In this document: positions 12,662 to 19,097 of the stretch, piece by piece | How the letters are laid out: the number at the start of each line of letters is the position of its first letter | Numbering within the stretch: the stretch's first letter is position 1 | Assembly: GCA_018820275.1 (NCBI GenBank) | Contig: JAHJOO010000068.1 | Location: forward strand, 1 to 32,609 | DNA: 32,609 bases | From: Alphaproteobacteria bacterium | GTDB lineage: Bacteria > Pseudomonadota > Alphaproteobacteria > Caulobacterales > Caulobacteraceae | Reading direction: 5' to 3' | Notes under the pieces: generated by a model | Told to the model about the DNA's origin: nothing | The model's input: the letters and a program-made list of their open reading frames with translations, nothing else | Databases searched by the model: none | Position numbers and translations under genes: made by a program

Positions 12662-13366
12662 ATGCGACTGAAATCCCTGTTCGGCCGGGTCTGCGTCCCC
12701 GACGCGCTCGACATGGAAGAACACTACCGGACCGACGCGGAGAAGACCGCGGATCTGGTCGTGCACGTCGTCGGCCTGACGCTGGCGGCCGTGGGCGGCG
12801 TGGTGCTGGCGGTGCTGGCGGCGATCTACTCAGGCGTCGGCGCGGTGGTCGCCACGGCCGTCTACGCCCTGTGCCTGGTGGCCATGCTGGTGGCCTCGAC
12901 CGTGTACAACCAGACCCGGCCCTGCGCCGCGCGCCCCGTGCTGCGCCGGCTGGACGAGGCCGCCATCTTCCTGATGATCGCCGGCAGCTACACGCCGTTC
13001 ACGACCCAGCGGTTCGAGGGCGGCTGGGCCCTGGGCTTCACCCTGCTGGTCTGGGCCCTGGGCATCGGCGGCGCGCTGGCCAAGCTGTGGGCGCCGCGCC
13101 TGTCGGACGCGATCTGGAGCGCGGTCTACGTCGCCTTCGGCTGGCTGGCCGTGTTCGCGCTGAAGCCGATGCTGGACACGGTCCACCCCGCCGCCCTGAT
13201 CCTGCTGGTGATCGGCGGGCTGATCTACACCGCCGGCGTCTTCGTCTTCATCAGCCCCAAGGTGAAGTTCCGCCGGGCGATCTGGCACGGGTTCGTGGTC
13301 ACCGGGGCCACCGTGCACTGGGCCGCCGTGCTGGTCGGCGTGGTGCTGGCCCCGGCCATGGCGTGA
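12662..13366 (+). CDS. Hemolysin III / PAQR-family membrane protein
   Basis: This is a seven-helix integral membrane protein of the TrhA/YqfA (hemolysin III) family. Bacterial members have been linked to membrane-energy and fatty-acid homeostasis; haemolysis is a historical name. The family's three motif regions are visible: EEHYRTDAEKTADLVVHVVG with Glu and His before helix 1, DEAAIFLMIAGSYTPF in helix 3, and the closing HGFVVTGATVHW with two His residues. Together these form the predicted metal site. I choose ATG 12662 (234 residues) because the AAAGGG Shine-Dalgarno at 12648-12653 is 8 bases away. The in-frame ATG at 12656 is only 2 bases from it. Confidence 0.92.
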   Translation: MRLKSLFGRVCVPDALDMEEHYRTDAEKTADLVVHVVGLTLAAVGGVVLAVLAAIYSGVGAVVATAVYALCLVAMLVASTVYNQTRPCAARPVLRRLDEAAIFLMIAGSYTPFTTQRFEGGWALGFTLLVWALGIGGALAKLWAPRLSDAIWSAVYVAFGWLAVFALKPMLDTVHPAALILLVIGGLIYTAGVFVFISPKVKFRRAIWHGFVVTGATVHWAAVLVGVVLAPAMA

Positions 13367-13478
13367 CCCCTTGCCGGCGGAATCCGCCGGCGCTGATGAC
13401 CTCACGGAAGCCTCGGGGCTGGCGTCCCCCGCTGCGGTGCGGGATAGTGCGACCCCAGTCAGTTTCGAGGGGCGCCGC

Positions 13479-14081
13479 GTGACCGAGGCCAAATCCGGGG
13501 AAACCCGGCCGATCGTCATCAAGAAATACGCCAACCGGCGGCTCTACAACACCGCCACCTCCGCCTACGTCACGCTGGAGGACCTGGCCCAGATGGTCCG
13601 GTCCGGCCAGGATTTCACCGTCCACGACGCCAAGTCGGGCGAGGACCTGACCCGGCAGATCCTGACCCAGATCATCTTCGAGGAAGAGAGCCGCGGCGAG
13701 GCCCTGCTGCCGGTCCAGTTCCTGCGCCGTCTGATCGGCTTCTACGGCGGCCAGATGCAGTCGGTGCTGCCCAGCTATCTCGAGATGTCGCTGGACAGCT
13801 TCGCGAAGCAGCAGGAGCAGCTGCGCGGCCAGTTCAAACAGGCCTTCGGCGGGGCGCCGGGCGCCGGCCTGCTGGACGAGGCCGTGCGTCGCAACATGCA
13901 GATGTTTGAACAGGCCATGCGCCTGTGGCCGGGCTTCGCGGCCGGCATGCCCCCGGCCGCCGCCCCGCCGCCGGCGTCCGCGGACTCCGCGGCCGACGAC
14001 GGTCTGGCCGACATGCGCCGGCAGATGGACGAGATGCGCGCCCAGCTGGATCGCCTCGCCGGCGACGCGTCCCGCAAATGA
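13479..14081 (+). CDS. phaR: Polyhydroxyalkanoate synthesis repressor PhaR
   Basis: This is a DNA- and granule-binding regulator that represses phasin and PHA-cycle genes until polymer granules titrate it. The N-terminal PHB_acc_N domain is clear (VIKKYANRRLYNTATSAYVTLEDLA, residues 12-36), followed by the PHB_acc domain (RQILTQIIFEEE...LLPVQFLRRLIGFYGGQMQ). The C-terminal part is a Pro/Ala linker and a short coiled coil (DMRRQMDEMRAQLDRLA). The start is GTG 13479 with GAGGGG 7 bases upstream, giving 200 residues; an upstream in-frame ATG at 13371 would add 36 unrelated residues. Its stop overlaps the next gene as ATGA. The nearby thiolase gene is a plausible functional partner. Confidence 0.93.
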   Translation: MTEAKSGETRPIVIKKYANRRLYNTATSAYVTLEDLAQMVRSGQDFTVHDAKSGEDLTRQILTQIIFEEESRGEALLPVQFLRRLIGFYGGQMQSVLPSYLEMSLDSFAKQQEQLRGQFKQAFGGAPGAGLLDEAVRRNMQMFEQAMRLWPGFAAGMPPAAAPPPASADSAADDGLADMRRQMDEMRAQLDRLAGDASRK

Positions 14082-14386
14082 GCGACGACGAGCGGCGCGA
14101 GGCCGACCGCCGGGCCCGCGATCGCCGGGCGGCGGGCCGCGCCCTCGTCCCCGTCGACCCCCAACCCTCGGAAGACGCGCCCTCGCCCGCGGCGACGGCG
14201 ACCGCGCCCCTGCCGGGCGACCCGGCGTTTTCCGCCCAGCTGCTGGGTCAGACCGGCCAGCGTCGCGGGCTGAAGGGCGGACCGCCGGTGCTGGACGCGG
14301 CTCGCAGCGGCTATCTCAGGGCCCAGCATTCCGGGCCGGGCGAGCGCCGCCCGAAGCCGGGAACGGTGACCAAGTCGGAGGCCTGA
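14078..14386 (+). CDS. Small conserved hypothetical protein coupled to phaR
   Basis: This is a 102-residue soluble protein. The first 40 residues are charged and disordered (MSDDERREADRRARDRRAAG, then Pro/Ser/Ala-rich). The C-terminal half holds a compact conserved-looking block, AFSAQLLGQTGQRRGLKGGP followed by VLDAARSGYLRAQHSGPGERR. I recall similar blocks in small uncharacterised alphaproteobacterial proteins, but no function. The ATG overlaps the phaR stop (ATGA at 14078-14081), so translation is coupled. The basic RRGLKGG loop could bind nucleic acid or phosphate groups, but that is a guess. Confidence 0.82.
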   Translation: MSDDERREADRRARDRRAAGRALVPVDPQPSEDAPSPAATATAPLPGDPAFSAQLLGQTGQRRGLKGGPPVLDAARSGYLRAQHSGPGERRPKPGTVTKSEA

Positions 14387-14411
14387 GGCGCGGCACGGTC
14401 CTTGCTGTGAC

Positions 14412-14427
14412 GGAGGCCCAAGCCTCC
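14412..14427. repeat. Short inverted repeat
   Basis: GGAGGC and GCCTCC flank CCAA, forming a 6-bp hairpin 26 bp after the small gene's stop. There is no T-tract. It could weakly terminate phaR-unit transcription or act in the leader of the tiny reading frame at 14444. Confidence 0.35.
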
Positions 14428-14443
14428 ATCCCGGGACCGCCCC

Positions 14444-14512
14444 ATGCTCGCCTTTCTCGCCCGCACCGTCGACGTCACCGTCATCGCCCTGATCTTCGTG
14501 GCCTTCGGCTGA
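14444..14512 (+). CDS. Possible 22-residue single-helix peptide
   Basis: A short open frame encodes MLAFLARTVDVTVIALIFVAFG, almost entirely hydrophobic after Arg7, enough for one membrane helix. It lies in an otherwise empty gap after the phaR unit and ends one base before a 20-bp palindrome. There is no convincing Shine-Dalgarno (GGGACCGCCCC precedes the ATG). Many functional bacterial microproteins have this form, but a frame this short arises easily by chance in GC-rich DNA. Confidence 0.25.
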   Translation: MLAFLARTVDVTVIALIFVAFG

Positions 14513-14532
14513 CGCCCTGCGCGCGCAGGGCG
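14513..14532. terminator. Perfect 20-bp palindrome between converging genes
   Basis: CGCCCTGC, GCGC and GCAGGGCG form an uninterrupted palindrome 4 bp from the end of the minus-strand membrane protein gene. It can form an 8-bp stem with a GCGC loop on either strand. No U-run follows, so it is a probable bidirectional stop or 3'-end stabiliser rather than a classic terminator. Confidence 0.5.
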
Positions 14533-14536
14533 CGCC

Positions 14537-14944
14537 CTAGACCGACCCGAAGTCCAGGTCCTTGCGGGCCGCGATGATGGTCACGATGAAGCCCGCCAGC
14601 ACGTCCAGCATGACCATCGCCACGATCAGGAAGAAGGTCGAGGTGGCGAAGCCGCGCAGCAGCAGGAACTCCACCAGGCAGATCACGAACAGGATCATCG
14701 ACAGGGCGTGATTGACGATGGCGACCTTCTGGCTGGACGTCGACTTGAGCAGTTCGAAGAACAGCAGGATCAGCGCCAGGAACAGGATCATGTCGCCCGG
14801 GCCGACGTTCCACTGGGCGCCCGAGGCCATGCCGATCGAGAACATCGGCTCGCGCAGGCGCTCGTCGGCCAGCGCGCCGCCGGTCAGGGCCACGATGTTG
14901 TAGAGGATGACGGGGATCACCAGCAGCGGCAGGGCGATCAACAT
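14537..14944 (-). CDS. Four-helix integral membrane protein of unknown function
   Basis: I do not recognise this 135-residue protein. Four hydrophobic segments lie at about 1-24, 49-66, 74-96 and 99-125, and the short C-terminal tail AARKDLDFGSV is probably cytoplasmic. There are no catalytic motifs. Helix 2 is followed by a short polar link (KSTSSQKVAIVNH). The start at ATG 14944 has a good Shine-Dalgarno (GAGAGG) about 8 bases upstream. The downstream end abuts the 14513 palindrome. It is 93 bp downstream of the GT2 gene on the same strand and might share its transcript. Confidence 0.8.
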   Translation of the reverse strand: MLIALPLLVIPVILYNIVALTGGALADERLREPMFSIGMASGAQWNVGPGDMILFLALILLFFELLKSTSSQKVAIVNHALSMILFVICLVEFLLLRGFATSTFFLIVAMVMLDVLAGFIVTIIAARKDLDFGSV

Positions 14945-15037
14945 GGGTCGATCCTCTCTCGGCGACGGACAGGGTTAACGCTGGATACCCGCGTTCGTGC
15001 CCTGCCGCCAAGCTGAATCGCGGCGCAGGCGAAGGCG

Positions 15038-15769
15038 TCAGACCTCGTCAACCCCGCCGGGGTTCCGCGCCCGCGTCTTCAGCCACATCACGCCCAGCAG
15101 GTCGGACAGGGACGCGATCAGCCGCCCCAGGTTGGTGTATTTCGACCGTCCGCTCTCGCGGTGCCGGTGCCCGACGTCGAGATACCGGTTGCGATAGCCC
15201 TCGCGGATCATCAGCGCGGGCAGATAGCGGTGCATGTGATCGAAATAGGGCAGGCGCAGAAAGGCCTCGCGGCGGAAGGCCTTCAGCCCGCAACCCGTGT
15301 CGTCGGCGTCGTCGCCCAGCAGCTTGCGGCGGATGCGGTTGGCCCAGACCGAGGCCCGGCGCTTGGCCTGGGTATCCTGACGGCTGGCGCGCACCCCGCC
15401 GACCAGGGCGACGTCCGGCGGCGCCTCCGCGAGGGCCTGCACCAGACGCGGGGCGTCCGCGGGCGGGTTCTGGCCGTCGCCGTCAAGGGTGACCACGATC
15501 GGCGCGCGGGCGGCCAGCACGCCGGAGCGCACCGCCCGGCTCTGACCCGCATTGGCCGGGTGGGTCAGCACCCGCAGCTGCGGGTGCAGGACCTTCAGGG
15601 CCTTCAGCTCGATCAGGGTCGAGTCCCGGCTGCGGTCGTCGACGAAGATCATCTCATAGGCGCGGCCGGCGAAGGCGGCGGCGATTTCCGCCACCAGCGG
15701 GCCGACGGCCCCGGCCTCGTCGTGCACGGGCACGACCACGGAGACTTCGGGCGCGGAGGATTGGGTCAT
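15038..15769 (-). CDS. GT2 glycosyltransferase, dolichyl/undecaprenyl-phosphate sugar synthase-like
   Basis: This is a 243-residue family 2 glycosyltransferase resembling DPM1-type enzymes that load a sugar onto a polyprenyl phosphate at the cytoplasmic face. The nucleotide-sugar fold begins VSVVVPVHDEAGAVGPLV, the first acidic motif is FVDDRSRDST, and the metal-binding motif is TLDGDGQNPP. The acceptor region has DDTGCGLKAFRREAF and the family-like HRHRESGRSKYTNLGR. There is no C-terminal transmembrane domain, unlike ArnC. It is divergent from a GT39 transferase that would use such a lipid-linked sugar, with 80 bp between starts. The sugar is not predictable from sequence. Confidence 0.9.
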   Translation of the reverse strand: MTQSSAPEVSVVVPVHDEAGAVGPLVAEIAAAFAGRAYEMIFVDDRSRDSTLIELKALKVLHPQLRVLTHPANAGQSRAVRSGVLAARAPIVVTLDGDGQNPPADAPRLVQALAEAPPDVALVGGVRASRQDTQAKRRASVWANRIRRKLLGDDADDTGCGLKAFRREAFLRLPYFDHMHRYLPALMIREGYRNRYLDVGHRHRESGRSKYTNLGRLIASLSDLLGVMWLKTRARNPGGVDEV

Positions 15770-15849
15770 GACGGCGTCAATAGCGGCGCCCGGTCGCGGA
15801 CGAAAGCGGCCCGCTGACGAGGCGCGACGAAGCGTGTAATCAGGCCCTC

Positions 15850-17511
15850 ATGGGAGCGCTGGACCTCGACCGACTGATCGCCGGCTGGCGCGGACCGCTG
15901 CTGGCCGCCCTGCTGGCGCTGATCGCCGGCCTGCCCGGCCTGCTGATGCTGCCGCCGCTGGACCGCGACGAAAGCCGCTACGCCCAGGCCACCTCGCAGA
16001 TGCTGGAAAGCGGCGACTACGTCGACATCCGCTACCAGGACGAACCGCGCTGGAAGAAGCCGGTCGGCATCTACTGGGCCCAGGCCGCGGCCGTGGGCCT
16101 GACCACCGGGCCCGAGGCGAAGCGGATCCAGCCCTATCGTCTGCCGTCCCTGCTGGCGGCCATGATCGCCGCCTTCGCCTGCGCCTGGGTGGGGGCGCGC
16201 CTGTTCGGGCAGCGGGCGGGCGTGCTGGCCGGGGTGATCCTGGGCGCCAGCTTCCTGCTGTCGACCGAGGCCGGCATCGCCAAGACCGACGCGGCGCTGT
16301 GCGCCGCCGTGACCGTGGCCATGGCCGCGCTGGCGCGAATTTACATGGCGTCGCGCGCGGGCGAGACGCCGGACCGGCGGCACAAATTCGCCTTCTGGGC
16401 GGCGCTGGGGCTGTCGATCCTGATCAAGGGGCCGATCGGCCTGCTGGTGATCGCGCCGGCGATCCTGGCCCTGTGCCTGTGGGACCGCGACGGCCGCTGG
16501 GTGCGTCGCCTCGGCTGGGGCTGGGGCCTGCCCATGGTGGCGCTGATCGTGGGCCCCTGGGCGCTGGCGGTGACCATCGCCACCGACGGGGCCTTCTGGC
16601 GCGAGGCCATTCTCGGGGACCTGGCCCCCAAGGTGGCGGGCGGCCACGAAAGCCACGGCGCCCCGCCGGGCGTCCACCTTCTGCTGCTGCCCCTGCTGAT
16701 CTTCCCCGCCGCCCTGCTGCTGCCCGCCGCCCTGTCGACGGCGTGGAGCCGGCGCAGCGAGCCGGCGATCCGCTTTCTGGTCTGCTGGCTGATCCCGGCG
16801 TGGCTCATCTTCGAGCTGACCCCGACCAAGCTGGTGCACTACACCCTGCCGACCTACGGGGCCCTCGCCCTGCTGGCGGCGGCGGCGATGACCCGGCCGA
16901 TCGGGACCCTGTCGCGGCGGCTGGGCGCGGGGCTCGGCGCCCTGTCGGCCCTGCTGATCGCCGCCATCGCCATCTATGGCCTGAACCAGTTCGGCACCTC
17001 CACGGCCCAGACCTGGGCCGCGGTGACGGTGGTGACCGCGCTGGCGGCGGGCGCCGTGGGCGGCTTCCTGCTGCTGAACCGGGCCTCGATGACGGCCGTG
17101 GTGGTGGCGGGAGCCTTCGGAGTCCTGGCCCATGCGGCGCTGGTCGGCGAGATCCGCCAGCTGCGTCCGCTGGCCATCTCGCCCCAGCTGACCCGCGCGC
17201 TGGAGGCGGCCGACCTGCATCCGCGTCAGGGCGCGCCCGGGCCGGTGGCCATCACCACCTTCCACGAGCCCAGCTTCGTCTTCCTGACCGGCCGCGAGAC
17301 CGAGCTGACCGACGCCGCCGGCGCAGCCCGCGCCCTGACCGAGGGCCGCGCGGCCATCGTCGAGTCGCGCGACGCCGAGGCCTTCGCCGCGGCCGCCGCG
17401 GGCATGCCCGGCCGCGCCGTGGCGGTCATCCAGGGCCACAACTATTCGACCGGCGACGACGTCGAACTGACCGTCTACGCCCCGATCTCCGGGTTCGGGG
17501 CCCGCCCGTGA
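15850..17511 (+). CDS. GT39/ArnT-like polytopic glycosyltransferase
   Basis: This 553-residue inner-membrane protein of the PMT/ArnT superfamily moves a sugar from a polyprenyl phosphate to a lipid or protein acceptor on the periplasmic face. The first periplasmic loop carries the catalytic-type motif DRDESRYAQ and then WKKPVGIYWAQ, both close to ArnT. About eleven hydrophobic helices follow, and a soluble domain of about 120 residues ends the protein (from LEAADLHPRQG to TVYAPISG). The ATG is at 15850. The stop overlaps the HMG-CoA lyase-like start as GTGA. The divergent GT2 is the likely donor-making partner. The acceptor could be lipid A, but this is not shown. Confidence 0.9.
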   Translation: MGALDLDRLIAGWRGPLLAALLALIAGLPGLLMLPPLDRDESRYAQATSQMLESGDYVDIRYQDEPRWKKPVGIYWAQAAAVGLTTGPEAKRIQPYRLPSLLAAMIAAFACAWVGARLFGQRAGVLAGVILGASFLLSTEAGIAKTDAALCAAVTVAMAALARIYMASRAGETPDRRHKFAFWAALGLSILIKGPIGLLVIAPAILALCLWDRDGRWVRRLGWGWGLPMVALIVGPWALAVTIATDGAFWREAILGDLAPKVAGGHESHGAPPGVHLLLLPLLIFPAALLLPAALSTAWSRRSEPAIRFLVCWLIPAWLIFELTPTKLVHYTLPTYGALALLAAAAMTRPIGTLSRRLGAGLGALSALLIAAIAIYGLNQFGTSTAQTWAAVTVVTALAAGAVGGFLLLNRASMTAVVVAGAFGVLAHAALVGEIRQLRPLAISPQLTRALEAADLHPRQGAPGPVAITTFHEPSFVFLTGRETELTDAAGAARALTEGRAAIVESRDAEAFAAAAAGMPGRAVAVIQGHNYSTGDDVELTVYAPISGFGARP

Positions 17512-18422
17512 GCCGACCGGTCACGATCGTCGAGGTCGGCCCGCGCGACGGGCTGCAGAACGAGGCGGCGATCCTCGATCCGGCCACCCGCGCCGAGCTG
17601 ACCCGTCGACTGGAAGCCGCCGGCGCGCGCCGCATCGAGGCGGTCAGCTTCGTCCATCCCAGATACGTGCCGCAGATGGCGGGCGCCGAGGAGGTCATGG
17701 CTGCCCTGCCGTCCGAGGCGGGTCGCAGCCGCATCGGTCTGGTGCTCAACGCCCGCGGCTACGACCGCGCCCTGACCACGGCGGTGGACGAGGTCAACGT
17801 CTCGATCGCCGCCACCGACGGCTTCGGCCTGAAGAACCAGGGCCTCGACCGCGCCGGCCAGATGGCCATGGTCGAGGAGATCATGGCGCGGCGCAGCCAT
17901 GCGGCTCCCGGCGGCGAGGCACCGTCGCTGTCGGTGACGATCAGCTGCGTCTGGGGCTGCCCCTTCGACGGCGAGGTCGGCGTCGATCAGGTCGCCGATC
18001 TGGTCGGCCGGCTGGGCGCCCTGGGGGTCGCGGAGATCGCCCTGGCCGACACCATCGGCGTCGGCGATCCGTGGCGCGTGCGCAAGACGGTCGAGGCCGC
18101 CCGCAAGACCGCGCCCGACGCGACCCTGCGCCTGCATTTCCACGACACCCGCAACACCGGCGCGGCCAACGCCTTCGCCGGGATCGAGGCCGGGGTCGAC
18201 GTGCTGGACGCCTCGGTCGGCGGCATCGGCGGCTGCCCCTTCGCCCCGGGCGCGACCGGCAATGTGGCGACCGAGGACCTCGTCTACATGCTGGAACGCG
18301 CCGGATTTTCGACGGGCTATGACCTCGATCGTCTGATCGAAACCGCCCGCTGGATCGGCGAGAAGATCGGCCGCCCCGCCCCCAGCGCGCTCAGCCGCGC
18401 CGGCGGCTGGCCCAGGGGCTGA
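17508..18422 (+). CDS. Hydroxymethylglutaryl-CoA lyase-family enzyme
   Basis: This 304-residue TIM-barrel DRE-type metallolyase is predicted to split 3-hydroxy-3-methylglutaryl-CoA into acetoacetate and acetyl-CoA, the last step of leucine degradation. The catalytic set is complete: Arg13-Asp14 in VGPRDGLQNE, the metal-binding His210 and His212 in LHFHDTRNTG, and Cys243 in GGIGGCPFAPGATGN. One difference is FVHPRYVPQMA, with His50 where mitochondrial enzymes have Ser in SFVSPKWVPQMA. That hints at a sub-branch with possibly a different substrate. The start is GTG 17508, overlapping the GT39 stop as GTGA. No other leucine-catabolism genes are nearby, so the link with GT39 is probably only translational. 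Confidence 0.9.
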   Translation: MSRPVTIVEVGPRDGLQNEAAILDPATRAELTRRLEAAGARRIEAVSFVHPRYVPQMAGAEEVMAALPSEAGRSRIGLVLNARGYDRALTTAVDEVNVSIAATDGFGLKNQGLDRAGQMAMVEEIMARRSHAAPGGEAPSLSVTISCVWGCPFDGEVGVDQVADLVGRLGALGVAEIALADTIGVGDPWRVRKTVEAARKTAPDATLRLHFHDTRNTGAANAFAGIEAGVDVLDASVGGIGGCPFAPGATGNVATEDLVYMLERAGFSTGYDLDRLIETARWIGEKIGRPAPSALSRAGGWPRG

Positions 18423-18478
18423 AATCCGGATTTCCCGTCACGGGTGAAACCAAACGGGCGCGCGGGGCTTCCCTGACG

Positions 18479-18703
18479 ATGACCCAGCCCCTGCACGACA
18501 TCCTCGAAGGCGGACCGGCGTACGGCGTGATCGACGCCAAGGACGGCTATCTCCTGTTCGGCCGCGAAGGCCATGAGGCGGAGTTCCGCGCCGTGGTGGA
18601 ACAGGTCCAGGCCGCGGCAAACGACGTCGAGGTGATCCCGCTGGACACGCCGGACGACGTACCGGACCGCGTCTTCATCGCGCCCCTGTCCCCCGGCCAC
18701 TGA
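18479..18703 (+). CDS. Small hypothetical protein
   Basis: This 74-residue soluble acidic protein is unknown to me. It looks like a small alpha/beta fold: a strand pair (AYGVIDAKDGYLLFG), a helix (EAEFRAVVEQVQAAAND) and strands (VEVIPLD, RVFIAPL). There is no signal peptide or known motif. It begins 56 bp after the lyase gene on the same strand with a poor Shine-Dalgarno. Its codon usage, with strong GC at third positions, matches its neighbours and supports a real gene. Confidence 0.65.
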   Translation: MTQPLHDILEGGPAYGVIDAKDGYLLFGREGHEAEFRAVVEQVQAAANDVEVIPLDTPDDVPDRVFIAPLSPGH

Positions 18704-18797
18704 CGCTCGCGCTTTTCAGCCCGCGCTCACAACTCCCTCATGCCGCGCGGCGTCCCGGCCGCCATCCTGTCCCCGTCGATGGCACGAGGAGACGACG

Positions 18798-19094
18798 ATG
18801 GTGACGACCGAGGACCTGAACCGGCTGTGGGGCACGCTGCGGCTGCTGGGCTGGGGGGCGGTGGCGCTGGTGATGGCCGCGCCCGCCGTGGCCATGATGC
18901 TGGACGCGCCCGGCGTGAACTGGACCGCGAGCGACTTCGTCTTCGCCGGGGTGCTGCTGATCGGCGGCGGGGCCATCGTCGAACTGGTGGCCTGGCGGGT
19001 GAAGAAGCCCGCCGTCCGCATCGGCTTCGCCCTGCTGGTCGTCGCCGCCGTCGCCCTGGTGTGGATCGAGGCGGCCGTGGGGATATTTCACTGA
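18798..19094 (+). CDS. Small three-helix membrane protein
   Basis: This 98-residue protein has three hydrophobic stretches at about 17-36, 46-66 and 73-93, with a short charged link (WRVKKPAVR) between the second and third. No family was recognised. The ATG at 18798 has a strong Shine-Dalgarno (GAGGAGA). It converges on putA with three bases between the stops, leaving no room for an independent terminator. Confidence 0.75.
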   Translation: MVTTEDLNRLWGTLRLLGWGAVALVMAAPAVAMMLDAPGVNWTASDFVFAGVLLIGGGAIVELVAWRVKKPAVRIGFALLVVAAVALVWIEAAVGIFH

Positions 19095-19097
19095 GGC

